Shown here piece after piece: positions 1 to 9,305 of a stretch of 64,000 bases of DNA. The notes under the pieces are model-generated. The model had not been told where the DNA came from and ran no database searches. It saw nothing but the letters and a program-made list of their open reading frames with translations. Source of the DNA: an uncultured Lachnospiraceae bacterium (GTDB taxonomy: Bacteria; Bacillota; Clostridia; Lachnospirales; Lachnospiraceae). The first letter of the stretch is position 1. Every line of letters starts with the position of its first letter. The stretch covers positions 1-64,000 of the forward strand of contig CARQVR010000010.1 of assembly GCA_949051815.1 (NCBI GenBank). The letters are read 5' to 3'. The position numbers and the translations under genes are program-made.

Positions 1-195
1 GAAACTATTTGGCTTTCAGCCATTTTCACGGCTGTGCCGTGAATAATCTGGGTTTTTTAATTATATAATATATATAATTTTATTGTCATTATAACCGAAA
101 AAGGGAAAAAAACAATACATTTATAAAAAATAATCCATTTAAATGAATTTATTTGTGTTATGTCGACAGGTATGATACAAGATATAGAGATTTGA
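1..195. other. AT-rich stretch with no gene
   Basis: No supported coding sequence. The stretch from about 55 to 190 is made largely of A and T runs, unlike the rest of the window. It ends at an in-frame TGA (193-195), directly against the truncated peptidase frame that follows. It looks like the far side of a deletion or recombination junction, but this is inference. Confidence 0.5.
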
Positions 196-684
196 TATTT
201 TATTCCTATCGGCACGCCGATCATCGCGGTAGAATCCGGCTATGTGGAGGCGCTTGGCTGGAACCAGTACGGCGGCTGGCGCATCGGCATCCGCAGCTTT
301 GACAAGAAGCGTTACTATTATTATGCTCATCTGCGGCAGAATTACCCCTATGCGGAGGGGCTTAAGGAGGGCGGCGTGGTGACGGCGGGAGATGTGATCG
401 GCTATATGGGGCATACCGGTTACAGCACGACGGAGAATGTGAACAATATCAAAACCGTGCATCTGCACTGGGGACTGCAGCTTATCTTTGATGAATCCCA
501 GAAGGAAGGGAATAATGAAATCTGGGTGGACTGCTATGAACTATCCAAATTTCTTTACAAAAACCGCAGCGAGGTGCAAAAGGTGGGAGATACCAGAGAG
601 TGGAGGAGAGCCGTGCCCATGACAGATCCCGCGGCGGATGCGTTCAGAGAGAGAACAAAAACGCCGGTTCTATCAGGATTTTAG
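196..684 (+). pseudogene. N-terminally truncated M23 family metallopeptidase relic
   Basis: The open frame runs from a stop at 193-195 to TAG at 682-684 and reads like the C-terminal part of a lysostaphin-type (LytM/M23) peptidase. It begins at a GTPIIAVESGYVEALGW segment, continues with a YYAHL motif, and has HLHWG, which fits the HxH zinc motif of the family. The upstream half of the domain, including the first zinc ligands (HxxxD) and any signal or membrane segment, is missing; the DNA there is AT-rich and non-coding. No ribosome binding site precedes the only early start, a GTG at 244. The product would therefore be inactive. It is probably a relic of a cell-wall hydrolase, or the tail of a gene cut by rearrangement. 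Confidence 0.6.
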
Positions 685-822
685 CAAAATGCACGAAAAA
701 TAACCCGAAACAGCAAAACAAATTGTTGAAAGTAAGTAAAAATTCAGATATACTTTATTATAAAGCAATGTATTTTATACAAATGTTTTTGTAACTGGAG
801 GCGGGTTAGTAGGAGAAGAATT

Positions 823-2517
823 ATGGGTAAAAAGGAAAACGGAGTATCAGCAAAAATGAGTCAGGCGGCGCAGTTAAAAAAACTGGTGCATCAGGCGTTT
901 ATTTCCGTGGCAGTGGGAGCGGTTCTGCTGCTCGGATTTATCTTTTTTAACATTTGCATGTCCGGTATATTCAGCGCGCAGGTCAACACAACCGTGGCTC
1001 TGAACCAGTATCGGACCGCATCAAAGACACTGACTTATGACATACAGTCCTATGCTGTCACAGGGGACCAGAGATATTATGACGGCTACATGAAGGAACT
1101 GAACGAGGATAAAAACAGGGAGCAGGCGATTGCCGCGCTGGAGGACTGCGGACTCAAAGAAGAGGAGTGGACGAGCCTGAACCGGATCGCCGCGATGTCC
1201 AACGAACTCGTGCCGTTGGAACAGGAAGCAATCGGACATGTGCAGGCTGGCGATCTTGAGGCGGCACAGGCGTGTGTGTTCAGCGAACAGTATGGCAATT
1301 CGGTAGATCAGATCAATGAGCAGACGGATAAGACAATTCGTGAAATCCTGGACAGAAAAGAAAACAGGCAGACAGGGCTGAAAATTTTCCAGTATCTGAT
1401 TGAAATTCTGTTTGCGCTGTCCTTCCTGTACCTTGTGAAGGAGTTCATCAGGACGATCAGATTTTCGGAAAAAGAACTGCTGGAGCCTATCTTAAAAGTG
1501 TCGGATCAGATGGCGGTGCTTGCGGGCGGAGAATTTCATGTGGAGCTTGATATGGAGGCGGATGAGAGCGAGGTCGGAAAAATGGTTGCCGCTATCGCTT
1601 TTATGAAGAAAAACCTGCTTGGCATGATACAGGAGATTACCCAGACGCTGGAACAGATGGGGAACGGAAACTACCGGATACATATTGAACAGGAATATGT
1701 GGGTGAGTTTGTGTCGATCAAGGAGTCGCTTTTGCAGATTGCGGAGAAGATGAGAGAAACACTCCGGACGATCCGCAATGTTTCGGGACAGATTGACAGC
1801 GGTTCGGAGCAGCTTGCGTTTGCGGCGCAGGATCTGGCGGAAAACTGCACGCTGCAGGCAGCGCAGGTATCAGAGCTGATGACAGCCTTTGACGCCATGA
1901 CAAAGAGTATGGAAGTGAACGCGCGCGAGGCGGAAGCGTCTGCCAGCATGGCTTTATCAGCCGGCGCGACGCTTGCGAAGGGTAATGAAAATCTGCAGGA
2001 GTTAAAGGGTTCGATTCAGGAGATTGGCCGGTGTTCGGAGCAGATCGGCACGATCATCGAGGCGATTGAGGACATTGCATCCCAGACAAATCTGCTGGCT
2101 CTGAATGCGGCGATTGAGGCGGCGAGAGCGGGCGAGGCCGGAAAAGGATTTGCCGTCGTGGCGGAGCAGGTGAAAAATCTGGCCAATGAATCGGCGAATG
2201 CGGCAGGCAGGACGACAGAGCTGATTGAGACTACGGTTTCGGTGATGGACAAGAGTATTTCCATTGCGGAGGAGACGGAGGCCAATATGAATAAGGTAAT
2301 GTCCGACGCAAAGGAAGCCACTGAGAAGATGGGACAGATCGAGCAGATCTTAAAGAGAGACACCCAGCGGATGCAGGAGCTGAATGTGAATGTCACGCAG
2401 GTTTCCTCCGCTGTCGACAACAATTCGGCTACTTCGGAGGAGACGGCGGCTGTCAGCACGGAACAGAAGTCGCAGGTGGAGACGATGGTGGAAATGATGG
2501 ATCGGTTTGAGATATAA
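823..2517 (+). CDS. Methyl-accepting chemotaxis protein
   Basis: Membrane chemoreceptor of 564 residues that should sense an extracellular signal and control CheA/CheW. A membrane segment lies near residues 24-46. An extracellular four-helix-type sensor region follows to about 185, then a second membrane segment near 187-206, a HAMP-like linker and a long helical signalling domain. The signature hairpin is clear around residues 425-450 (ALNAAIEAARAGEAGKGFAV). An AGGAG-like ribosome site (gtaggagaag) precedes the ATG. It stands alone, with no che genes beside it. The ligand cannot be inferred. Confidence 0.9.
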   Translation: MGKKENGVSAKMSQAAQLKKLVHQAFISVAVGAVLLLGFIFFNICMSGIFSAQVNTTVALNQYRTASKTLTYDIQSYAVTGDQRYYDGYMKELNEDKNREQAIAALEDCGLKEEEWTSLNRIAAMSNELVPLEQEAIGHVQAGDLEAAQACVFSEQYGNSVDQINEQTDKTIREILDRKENRQTGLKIFQYLIEILFALSFLYLVKEFIRTIRFSEKELLEPILKVSDQMAVLAGGEFHVELDMEADESEVGKMVAAIAFMKKNLLGMIQEITQTLEQMGNGNYRIHIEQEYVGEFVSIKESLLQIAEKMRETLRTIRNVSGQIDSGSEQLAFAAQDLAENCTLQAAQVSELMTAFDAMTKSMEVNAREAEASASMALSAGATLAKGNENLQELKGSIQEIGRCSEQIGTIIEAIEDIASQTNLLALNAAIEAARAGEAGKGFAVVAEQVKNLANESANAAGRTTELIETTVSVMDKSISIAEETEANMNKVMSDAKEATEKMGQIEQILKRDTQRMQELNVNVTQVSSAVDNNSATSEETAAVSTEQKSQVETMVEMMDRFEI

Positions 2518-2605
2518 AAAGACGCAGGCTGGTCAGCCTGTGCGGCAGGAATGAAGGCATCTCTTTCTATTGAATAAGGGGGGTGCCTGTCTGCCGGAAA
2601 GTGGA

Positions 2606-2634
2606 TTGCAAAAACGAAAACCCTATGATACAAT
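2606..2634 (+). promoter_or_regulatory. Sigma-A promoter of the butyrate operon
   Basis: TTGCAA (2606-2611), a 17-base spacer and TACAAT (2629-2634) lie about 100 bases before thlA. The leader after it holds an imperfect hairpin near 2676-2697 (AAGCCTT...AGGGCTT) followed by T residues, which could act as a weak attenuator. No Rex-type inverted repeat was recognised. Confidence 0.6.
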
Positions 2635-2732
2635 AGTAACGGCGAACAATGACAAAAAAATAACAATCGTCGGCAAGCCTTGAATACAGGGCTTTTCACT
2701 AAAAAAATATTACAAATATGGAGGAGAAGAAA

Positions 2733-3914
2733 ATGGCAAAAAAAGTTGTTTTGGCAGGCGCCTGCCGTACGGCAATCGGCACGATGGGCGGGGGCTTGAG
2801 CACCACACCGGCAGCAGAACTTGGAGCAATCGTAATCAAGGAGGCGTTAAGCAGAGCAGGCGTTGCTCCTGACAAGGTAGATCAGGTGTACATGGGCTGT
2901 GTCATTCAGGCAGGACAGGGTCAGAACGTGGCTCGCCAGGCCTCCATTAAAGCAGGGCTTCCCAATGAGGTTCCGGCAGTTACCATCAACGTGGTCTGCG
3001 GTTCCGGCTTAAACTGTGTGAACATGGCTGCACAGATGATTCAGGCGGGCGACGCAGACATCGTGGTTGCAGGCGGTATGGAGAACATGTCCATGGCTCC
3101 CTACGCGGTTATGCAGGGACGTTACGGCTACAGAATGAACAACGGCACGCTGGTAGACACGATGGTGAACGATGCGCTCTGGGATGCTTTCAATAATTAC
3201 CATATGATTATGACTGCGGACAACATCTGCAGAGAGTGGGGTCTTACCCGCGAGGAGCTGGATGAGTTTGCGTTAAAGAGCCAGACAAAGGCAGAGGCTG
3301 CACAGAAGAGCGGCGCGTTCGACAAGGAGATCGTGCCTGTTATGGTGAAGAAGAAAAAAGAAATGGTTGAGTTTAAGGTTGACGAGGGACCGAGACCGGG
3401 TTCCACCATTGAAGGCTTGCAGAAACTCCGTGCCATCAATCCCGACGGCTTCGTGACAGCAGGAAACGCTTCCGGCATCAACGACGGCGCGGCTGCCATC
3501 GTTGTGATGAGCGAGGAGAAGGCGAAGGAGCTTGGCGTGAAGCCTATGGCTACTTTCGTAGCAGGTGCGCTTGCGGGCTGCAGACCCGAGGTTATGGGTA
3601 TCGGTCCTGTTCCGGCAACGAAGAAAGTTATGGAGAAGGCCGGCTACAAGATTGAGGATTTCGACATCATCGAGGCGAACGAGGCGTTTGCGGCACAGTC
3701 CGTTGCAGTGGGCAAGGAGCTTGGCATCGACGTAGACAAGCAGCTTAACCCGAACGGCGGCGCGATTGCGCTCGGCCATCCGGTAGGCGCATCCGGCGCG
3801 CGTATCCTTGTAACCCTGCTTCACGAGATGGAGGCGAAGGGTGCGAAGAAGGGTCTTGCAACGCTGTGTATCGGCGGCGGTATGGGGTGTGCTACCATCG
3901 TAGAAATGGACTAA
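2733..3914 (+). CDS. thlA: Acetyl-CoA C-acetyltransferase (thiolase)
   Basis: Condenses two acetyl-CoA to acetoacetyl-CoA, the first step of butyrate synthesis. The product is 393 residues, the usual length for this family. The nucleophile is Cys89 in VVCGSGLNC. The second catalytic set is visible as GGAIALGHPVGASG (His near 349) and GGGMGC near the end (Cys near 379). An ATG at 2718 lies inside the ribosome site (ggaggagaa), so the start at 2733 (MAKKVV) is preferred. It is the first gene of the six-gene butyryl-CoA operon and is followed by a palindromic repeat before crt. A function in beta-oxidation is unlikely given the context. Confidence 0.95.
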   Translation: MAKKVVLAGACRTAIGTMGGGLSTTPAAELGAIVIKEALSRAGVAPDKVDQVYMGCVIQAGQGQNVARQASIKAGLPNEVPAVTINVVCGSGLNCVNMAAQMIQAGDADIVVAGGMENMSMAPYAVMQGRYGYRMNNGTLVDTMVNDALWDAFNNYHMIMTADNICREWGLTREELDEFALKSQTKAEAAQKSGAFDKEIVPVMVKKKKEMVEFKVDEGPRPGSTIEGLQKLRAINPDGFVTAGNASGINDGAAAIVVMSEEKAKELGVKPMATFVAGALAGCRPEVMGIGPVPATKKVMEKAGYKIEDFDIIEANEAFAAQSVAVGKELGIDVDKQLNPNGGAIALGHPVGASGARILVTLLHEMEAKGAKKGLATLCIGGGMGCATIVEMD

Positions 3915-3923
3915 AAGGGAATG

Positions 3924-4109
3924 GCGAAACGTATTCGGAGTTTTTGAAATTGTACAAATAGCATAACCAACGCAGACGCGCTTGCGCTCCATTCCGAGCG
4001 TAGCAGGCGCTAAACTCGTGAGAAACCTCGTTAAGCGCTGACGCTCTACAAGGGTCTGCTAATGGTTATACTATTTGCACAATCAGCGCAGCATTGAGAT
4101 GCGTTTCGC
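3924..4109. repeat. Palindromic element, family A, copy 1
   Basis: A 186-bp element between thlA and crt. The outer ends match as inverted repeats (GCGAAACG at 3924 and CGTTTCGC at 4102). An inner pair of about 30 bases also matches: ACAAATAGCATAACCA near 3954 pairs with TGGTTATACTATTTG near 4063. The inner arm and the following GCAGAC.CGCTT.CGCTCC segment recur almost unchanged at 16786-16826 (copy 2). It contains no coding frame with a ribosome site. It begins ten bases after the thlA stop and should be transcribed with the operon. Confidence 0.85.
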
Positions 4110-4150
4110 TGTTCTGCAAAAATGCAAAAAATAAGAAGGAGATACATACA

Positions 4151-4936
4151 ATGGAATTTGTATTATATGAAGTGAAAGGGCAGGTCGGAACTATCACGAT
4201 CAACCGTGAGAAAGCGTTAAACGCATTAAATTCCACTGTACTTGACGAGCTGAATGAAGTTCTTGACGGTGTGGATCAAAATGAAGTGAGATGTCTGATC
4301 CTGACGGGCGCAGGCGAGAAATCCTTTGTGGCAGGCGCGGATATCGGCGAAATGAGCACGCTTACCAAGGCGGAGGGCGAGGCTTTCGGCAAGAAGGGCA
4401 ACGATGTGTTCCGTAAGTTAGAGACATTCCCGATTCCCGTGATCGCTGCGGTGAACGGTTTTGCGCTTGGCGGCGGCTGCGAGATTTCCATGAGCTGTGA
4501 CATCAGAATCTGTTCTGAGAATGCGGTGTTCGGACAGCCCGAGGTGGGTCTTGGCATTACCCCCGGCTTTGGCGGCACGCAGAGACTGGCGAGAATCGTC
4601 GGTCCCGGCATGGCGAAGCAGATGATCTACACGGCGAGAAATATCAAGGCGGACGAGGCTCTCCGGATCGGTCTGGTAAATGCGGTTTACCCGCAGGCTG
4701 AACTGATGGCAGCGGCTGAGAAGATGGCGGCAGGCATTGCAAAGAACGCGCCCATCGCGGTTCGCAACTGCAAGAAAGCGATCAACGACGGTTTAGAGGC
4801 CGGCATGGACGAAGCGATTGTGATTGAGGAGAAGCTCTTCGGTGACTGCTTCGAGACGGAAGACCAGAAATATGGTATGGCTTTCTTCCTTGACAAGAAC
4901 AAGGAGAAAGTGAAAGAGCCGTTTAAGAACTGCTAA
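4151..4936 (+). CDS. crt: 3-hydroxybutyryl-CoA dehydratase (crotonase)
   Basis: Enoyl-CoA hydratase/isomerase family protein of 261 residues that removes water from 3-hydroxybutyryl-CoA to give crotonyl-CoA. The oxyanion-hole segment AGADI is at residues 61-65. The two catalytic glutamates are Glu111 in GGGCE and Glu131 in GQPEVGLG. The start at 4151 follows a good ribosome site (aagaaggag), while the upstream in-frame ATGs fall in the end of the palindromic element. It is the second gene of the butyrate operon, 53 bases before hbd. Confidence 0.95.
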   Translation: MEFVLYEVKGQVGTITINREKALNALNSTVLDELNEVLDGVDQNEVRCLILTGAGEKSFVAGADIGEMSTLTKAEGEAFGKKGNDVFRKLETFPIPVIAAVNGFALGGGCEISMSCDIRICSENAVFGQPEVGLGITPGFGGTQRLARIVGPGMAKQMIYTARNIKADEALRIGLVNAVYPQAELMAAAEKMAAGIAKNAPIAVRNCKKAINDGLEAGMDEAIVIEEKLFGDCFETEDQKYGMAFFLDKNKEKVKEPFKNC

Positions 4937-4989
4937 GATTTTTGAAAGAACTAAATAAATATATCAATTTATAATAAGGAGGACTTACA

Positions 4990-5829
4990 ATGAAAGTAGG
5001 TATTATCGGCGCGGGGACAATGGGTTCCGGCATCGCACAGGCATTTGCCATGACAGACGGTTACGAAGTGTGCCTTTGCGATATTAAGGAAGAGTACGCT
5101 GAGGGCGGCAAGGCGAAGATCCAGAAAAATATGAATTTCCTTGTAAGCAAGGAGAAGATCACGCAGGAGAAGGCTGACGAGATCATGGGCAAGATCACCA
5201 CAGGTTTGAATAATATCTGCGGTGAGTGCGATCTGATCGTTGAGGTTGCTCTGGAGAAGATGGAGATCAAGCAGGCGATCTTCAAAGAGCTGCAGGGTAT
5301 CGTGAAAAAGGAGTGCATGTTTGCGAGCAACACGTCTTCCCTTTCCATCACGAAGATCGGTGAGGGCCTTGACAGACCGATGATCGGTATGCACTTCTTC
5401 AACCCCGCTGACAGAATGAAGCTGGTAGAGGTAATCAGAGGCGAGAATACCCCTCAGGAAATGGTAGATAAGATCACAGCCATTGCAACTGAGATCGGCA
5501 AGACCCCTGTACAGGTAAAGGAAGCTCCGGGCTTCGTGGTAAACAGAATCCTGATCCCGATGATCAACGAGGCGATCGGTGTTCTCGATGCAGGGACCGC
5601 TTCCGCGGAGGATATCGACGTGGCTATGCAGCTTGGTGCGTCCCATCCTATGGGTCCGCTGCACCTTGGCGATCTGATCGGTCTGGATATCTGCCTGGCA
5701 ATCATGGAAGTGCTTTACAACGAGACCAAGGACGAGAAGTATGCGCCCCAGCCGCTTCTTAAGAAGATGGTAGAGGAGAAGAAACTCGGCAGAAAGACCG
5801 GCGTTGGTTTCTTTGACTATTCGAAATAG
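4990..5829 (+). CDS. hbd: 3-hydroxybutyryl-CoA dehydrogenase
   Basis: NAD(P)-dependent reduction of acetoacetyl-CoA to 3-hydroxybutyryl-CoA; 279 residues, standard length. The Rossmann motif GAGTMGSG is at residues 7-14. The catalytic pair is His135 in GMHFFNP and Glu147 in KLVEV, with the supporting NTSSL motif at 114-118. The C-terminal dimer domain follows (from about 185). An AAGGAGG ribosome site precedes the ATG. Third gene of the butyrate operon; palindrome B1 starts one base past its stop. Confidence 0.95.
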   Translation: MKVGIIGAGTMGSGIAQAFAMTDGYEVCLCDIKEEYAEGGKAKIQKNMNFLVSKEKITQEKADEIMGKITTGLNNICGECDLIVEVALEKMEIKQAIFKELQGIVKKECMFASNTSSLSITKIGEGLDRPMIGMHFFNPADRMKLVEVIRGENTPQEMVDKITAIATEIGKTPVQVKEAPGFVVNRILIPMINEAIGVLDAGTASAEDIDVAMQLGASHPMGPLHLGDLIGLDICLAIMEVLYNETKDEKYAPQPLLKKMVEEKKLGRKTGVGFFDYSK

Positions 5830-5830
5830 G

Positions 5831-5960
5831 CACGATAAGCAGACTGAGAATAGCACAGAGAAAGGATTCTGACTGCTTGCAGGCAGGAATCATTTCTTTG
5901 TGCTGTTTGAAGGTGCAACGTGCACGAAAAATGCGAAGCATTTTGAGTCTGCTTATCGTG
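5831..5960. repeat. Palindromic element, family B, copy 1
   Basis: A 130-bp element filling most of the hbd-bcd gap. The terminal arms are nearly perfect: CACGATAAGCAGACT (5831) and AGTCTGCTTATCGTG (ending 5960). Nested inside are a long hairpin (AGCACAGAGAAAGGATT at 5853 against AATCATTTCTTTGTGCT near 5888-5904) and a small hairpin, AAATGCGAAGCATTT (5930-5944). The small hairpin plus right arm recurs at 58519-58550 (copy 2). It has no coding content. In the transcript it would fold into a multi-stem structure. Confidence 0.85.
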
Positions 5961-6003
5961 AGAAAGGCAGATCATAAAATAAAACATGGAGGAATAAAAG
6001 ATC

Positions 6004-7155
6004 ATGGATTTTACTTTAAGCAAAGAACATGAAATGGCGAGAGCTCTGTTCAAAGAGTTCGCTGAAAAAGAAGTAAAACCTCTTGCCCAGGAAGTGGACG
6101 AGACAGAGGTTTTCCCGAGAGAGACTGTTGAGAAGATGGCAAAGTTAGGCTTTCTCGGCATTCCTGTTCCCAAGGAGTACGGCGGACAGGGCTGTGATCC
6201 TCTTACATACGCTATGTGCGTAGAGGAACTCTCTAAAGTATGTGGAACAACAGGTGTTATTGTATCTGCACACACCTCTCTGTGCTGCGATCCGATCATG
6301 ACCTACGGTACGGAAGAGCAGAAGCAGAAATACCTGGTTCCCCTTGCAAAGGGTGAGAAGCTGGGCGCATTCGGTCTGACAGAGCCCGGTGCAGGTACCG
6401 ATGCGCAGGGTCAGCAGACCAAGGCTGTACTTGACGGTGAGGAGTGGGTGCTTAACGGCTCCAAGTGCTTTATCACCAACGGTAAGGAAGCTGACGTTTA
6501 TGTTATTTTTGCAATCACAGGTACGGTTGAGAAGCGCGGCCGTGTGCAGAAAGAGATTTCCGCATTTATCGTAGAGAAGGGAACGCCCGGCTTCACCTTC
6601 GGCACGAAGGAGAAGAAGATGGGTATCCGTGGTTCTTCCACTTACGAGCTGATCTTTACCGACTGCCGCATCCCGAAGGAGAATCTCCTTGGACAGCAGG
6701 GCAAGGGCTTCAATATCGCTATGCATACGCTGGATGGCGGCCGTATCGGTATCGCTTCCCAGGCGCTTGGTCTGGCTGAGGGCGCTCTCGACAACACCAT
6801 CGCTTATGTGAAGGAGAGAAAGCAGTTCGGCAGAGCAATCGGTGCATTCCAGAACACACAGTTCCAGCTTGCCGACATGTCCACCAAGGTTGAGGCAGCG
6901 CAGCTTCTTGTTTACAAGGCTGCTATGGCGAAGGCAACCCAGAAGGTATATTCCGTAGAAGCGGCTAAGGCTAAACTGTATGCGGCAGAGGTAGCTATGG
7001 AAGTGACCACGAAGGCAGTACAGCTTCACGGCGGTTACGGCTACATCAGAGAATACGATGTTGAGCGCATGATGCGTGACGCAAAGATCACGGAGATCTA
7101 CGAGGGCACAAGCGAAGTGCAGAGAATGGTTATCTCCGGGGCTCTGCTGAAATAA
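6004..7155 (+). CDS. bcd: Butyryl-CoA dehydrogenase (acyl-CoA dehydrogenase)
   Basis: FAD-dependent short-chain acyl-CoA dehydrogenase of 383 residues that reduces crotonyl-CoA to butyryl-CoA. The catalytic glutamate is in IYEGTSEVQR near residue 368, the position used by bacterial butyryl-CoA dehydrogenases. The family FAD/substrate motifs FGLTEPGAGTD and GGYGYIREY are present. With the adjacent EtfB and EtfA it should form the electron-bifurcating complex that couples crotonyl-CoA reduction to ferredoxin reduction; the coupling is family knowledge, not visible here. The ribosome site is ggagg, thirteen bases before the ATG. Confidence 0.95.
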   Translation: MDFTLSKEHEMARALFKEFAEKEVKPLAQEVDETEVFPRETVEKMAKLGFLGIPVPKEYGGQGCDPLTYAMCVEELSKVCGTTGVIVSAHTSLCCDPIMTYGTEEQKQKYLVPLAKGEKLGAFGLTEPGAGTDAQGQQTKAVLDGEEWVLNGSKCFITNGKEADVYVIFAITGTVEKRGRVQKEISAFIVEKGTPGFTFGTKEKKMGIRGSSTYELIFTDCRIPKENLLGQQGKGFNIAMHTLDGGRIGIASQALGLAEGALDNTIAYVKERKQFGRAIGAFQNTQFQLADMSTKVEAAQLLVYKAAMAKATQKVYSVEAAKAKLYAAEVAMEVTTKAVQLHGGYGYIREYDVERMMRDAKITEIYEGTSEVQRMVISGALLK

Positions 7156-7231
7156 ACGATACGAAGTATTTTCGAGTGCCGGTTTGCGAAACAGTCGGCA
7201 TAGACAATAAAAATAGAAGGAGAAAAATACA

Positions 7232-8014
7232 ATGAAAATTGTGGTTTGTGTGAAACAGGTTCCGGATACCGCGGGCGGTGTTAAGTTTAATCCTGACGGA
7301 ACTCTTGACAGAGGCGCTATGCTTACCATCATGAACCCTGATGATAAAGCAGGTCTGGAGGCGGCGCTCAGATTAAAGGATCAGTACGGTGCAGAGGTGA
7401 CGGTTGTAACGATGGGTCTTCCCAAGGCGGAGGAAGTTCTTCGCGAGGCTATGGCTATGGGCGCAGACAAGGGCGTACTTGTGACAGACAGAGTGCTCGG
7501 CGGCGCTGATACATGGGCGACTTCCACCACACTGGCAGGCGCGATCAGAAATCTGGAGTACGATCTGATCATTACCGGACGTCAGGCAATCGACGGCGAT
7601 ACCGCACAGGTTGGCCCGCAGATTTCCGAGCATCTTGACATTCCTGTTATTTCTTATGCGCAGGATATCAAGATCGAGGGCGACAGCGTAGTTGTTGAGC
7701 GTCAGTATGAGGACAGATACCATGTGGTTAAGGCAAAAATGCCTTGCCTGATCACTGCTCTTTCCGAGTTGAATGAGCCTCGTTACATGACACCCGGCGG
7801 CATCTTCGACGCTTATAAGCAGGAGATCACCGTTTGGGGCAGAGCGGATCTTAAGGATGTTGATGATGCGAACTTAGGTCTTAAGGGTTCCCCGACCAAG
7901 ATCGCGAAGGCTTCCGACAAGGTGAGAAAGGGCGCCGGCGAGAAGGTTTCCCTTGATCCCGACGAGTCCGTAAGCTACATCGTTGACAAGTTGAAAGTTA
8001 AACATGTGATTTAA
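7232..8014 (+). CDS. etfB: Electron transfer flavoprotein beta subunit
   Basis: 260-residue EtfB that binds the AMP or bifurcating FAD side of the EtfAB heterodimer. It starts with the typical MKIVVCVKQVPDT. The beta-subunit signature is seen as ITGRQAIDGDTAQVGPQISE near residues 113-132 and LSELNEPRYMTPGGI near 175-190. It sits directly after bcd, as in other clostridial butyrate operons, and its ribosome site is gaaggag. The gap to bcd (7156-7231) holds a short hairpin (TGCCG...CGGCA) but no large repeat. The gap to etfA holds a large palindrome. Confidence 0.95.
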   Translation: MKIVVCVKQVPDTAGGVKFNPDGTLDRGAMLTIMNPDDKAGLEAALRLKDQYGAEVTVVTMGLPKAEEVLREAMAMGADKGVLVTDRVLGGADTWATSTTLAGAIRNLEYDLIITGRQAIDGDTAQVGPQISEHLDIPVISYAQDIKIEGDSVVVERQYEDRYHVVKAKMPCLITALSELNEPRYMTPGGIFDAYKQEITVWGRADLKDVDDANLGLKGSPTKIAKASDKVRKGAGEKVSLDPDESVSYIVDKLKVKHVI

Positions 8015-8016
8015 CA

Positions 8017-8193
8017 GTTCAGCCAGAGCGAATCTGTCAGACAAATCATGCTTGCACGAATTTGCCAGACAGATGCTGGTCTGAGGGAATGCCCGTTCAA
8101 TAAGCCGATCGAACAAGTTCGATCACGAGAACTGCTTCGCAGCCTTGGTGTGAGTGCCGTAGGCACGGTTTTGCGTATGGGCGTGGGCTGAAC
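8017..8193. repeat. Nested palindromic element, family F, copy 1
   Basis: A 177-bp element between etfB and etfA bounded by GTTCAGCC (8017-8024) and GGCTGAAC (8186-8193). Inside are several hairpins: ATCTGTCAGACAAAT (8032) against ATTTGCCAGACAGAT (8060); the perfect GATCGAACAAGTTCGATC (8107-8124); CTGCTTCGCAG (8132-8142); and GTGCCGTAGGCAC. It starts three bases after the etfB stop. The ACTGCTTCGCAGCC core also appears in the clpX-lon element at 35605-35618. No coding frame is evident. Confidence 0.75.
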
Positions 8194-8241
8194 GAAACTT
8201 ATAGAATACGCGTAAAACGAGTGCGCAGAAAGAGGTATAAA

Positions 8242-9288
8242 ATGAATTTAGAAGAATACAAGGGTGTATATGTCTTTGCGCAGCAGGTAGACAATGAGAT
8301 CAGCAGTATTGCATTTGAGTTACTTGGCAAAGCAAAAGACCTCGCGAAAGATTTAAATACAGATGTTACAGCGGTTCTGCTCGGCTCCGGTGTGAAGGAA
8401 CTGGCAGACCAGCTCGCTGAGTACGGCGCGGACAAGGTAATCGTTGTGGACGATCCTGAGTTAAAGGATTACAGAACAGAGCCTTACGCACATGCGCTGT
8501 CATCCGTGATCAATCAGTATAAGCCCGAGATCATGCTGGTAGGCGCTACGGCTATCGGCAGAGATTTAGGCCCGAGAGTATCTGCAAGAGTGGCTACCGG
8601 TCTGACGGCTGACTGTACCGTTCTCGAGATCGGTGATTTCCCGTTACAGGCAGTTCCCGGTCAGGAACAGCTTCACAACCAGCTTCTGATGACCCGTCCG
8701 GCATTCGGCGGCAACACCATCGCTACCATCGCATGTCCTTACAACCGTCCTCAGATGGCTACGGTTCGTGCGGGCGTTATGCAGAAGATCGAGCCGATCA
8801 AGGGTGCAAAGGCTAACGTGGAAGAGTACAATCCCGGTTTTACTCCTGACAATAAGTATGTGGAGATTCTTGACATCGTGAAGTCCGTGGCTGAGACCGT
8901 GGATATCATGGATGCTAAGATTCTTGTATCCGGTGGCCGTGGCGTGGGAAGCCCTGAGAACTTCAAGATTCTTGAGGATCTGGCAGAGGTGCTTGGCGGT
9001 ACCGTAAGCTGCTCCCGTGCGGTTGTGGATTCCGGCTGGAAGCCGAAGGATCTGCAGGTTGGTCAGACAGGTAAGACCGTTCGTCCGAACGTGTACTTCG
9101 CGATCGGTATCTCCGGTGCGATCCAGCACGTGGCAGGTATGGAAGAGTCCGACATCATCGTTGCGATCAACAAGGATGCGGATGCACCGATCTTCGATGT
9201 GGCTGACTACGGCGTAGTGGGCGACCTGAACAAGATCGTTCCGAAGCTGACAGAGGCTCTGAAAGCGGAGATCGCTGCAGCAAAATAA
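8242..9288 (+). CDS. etfA: Electron transfer flavoprotein alpha subunit
   Basis: 348-residue EtfA, partner of EtfB. The FAD-binding C-terminal domain is clear: SGGRGVGSPENF near residues 231-242, then VGQTGKTVRPNVYFAIGISG and GAIQHVAGMEESDIIVAINK near 280-315. The start at 8242 follows aaagagg; the earlier in-frame GTG has no ribosome site and would begin in linker DNA. Last gene of the butyrate operon, followed by a strong terminator. No ferredoxin oxidoreductase (Rnf) genes are adjacent. Confidence 0.95.
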   Translation: MNLEEYKGVYVFAQQVDNEISSIAFELLGKAKDLAKDLNTDVTAVLLGSGVKELADQLAEYGADKVIVVDDPELKDYRTEPYAHALSSVINQYKPEIMLVGATAIGRDLGPRVSARVATGLTADCTVLEIGDFPLQAVPGQEQLHNQLLMTRPAFGGNTIATIACPYNRPQMATVRAGVMQKIEPIKGAKANVEEYNPGFTPDNKYVEILDIVKSVAETVDIMDAKILVSGGRGVGSPENFKILEDLAEVLGGTVSCSRAVVDSGWKPKDLQVGQTGKTVRPNVYFAIGISGAIQHVAGMEESDIIVAINKDADAPIFDVADYGVVGDLNKIVPKLTEALKAEIAAAK

Positions 9289-9305
9289 CAAATTAACATA
9301 ATGTG

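Noticed and set aside
2524..2545. Terminator after the chemoreceptor gene
   Set aside because: GCAGGCTG and CAGCCTGT can pair, but the loop is only two bases and no T tract follows.
2641..2732. Rex operator in the butyrate operon leader
   Set aside because: No TTGTTAA-type inverted repeat is visible between promoter and thlA.
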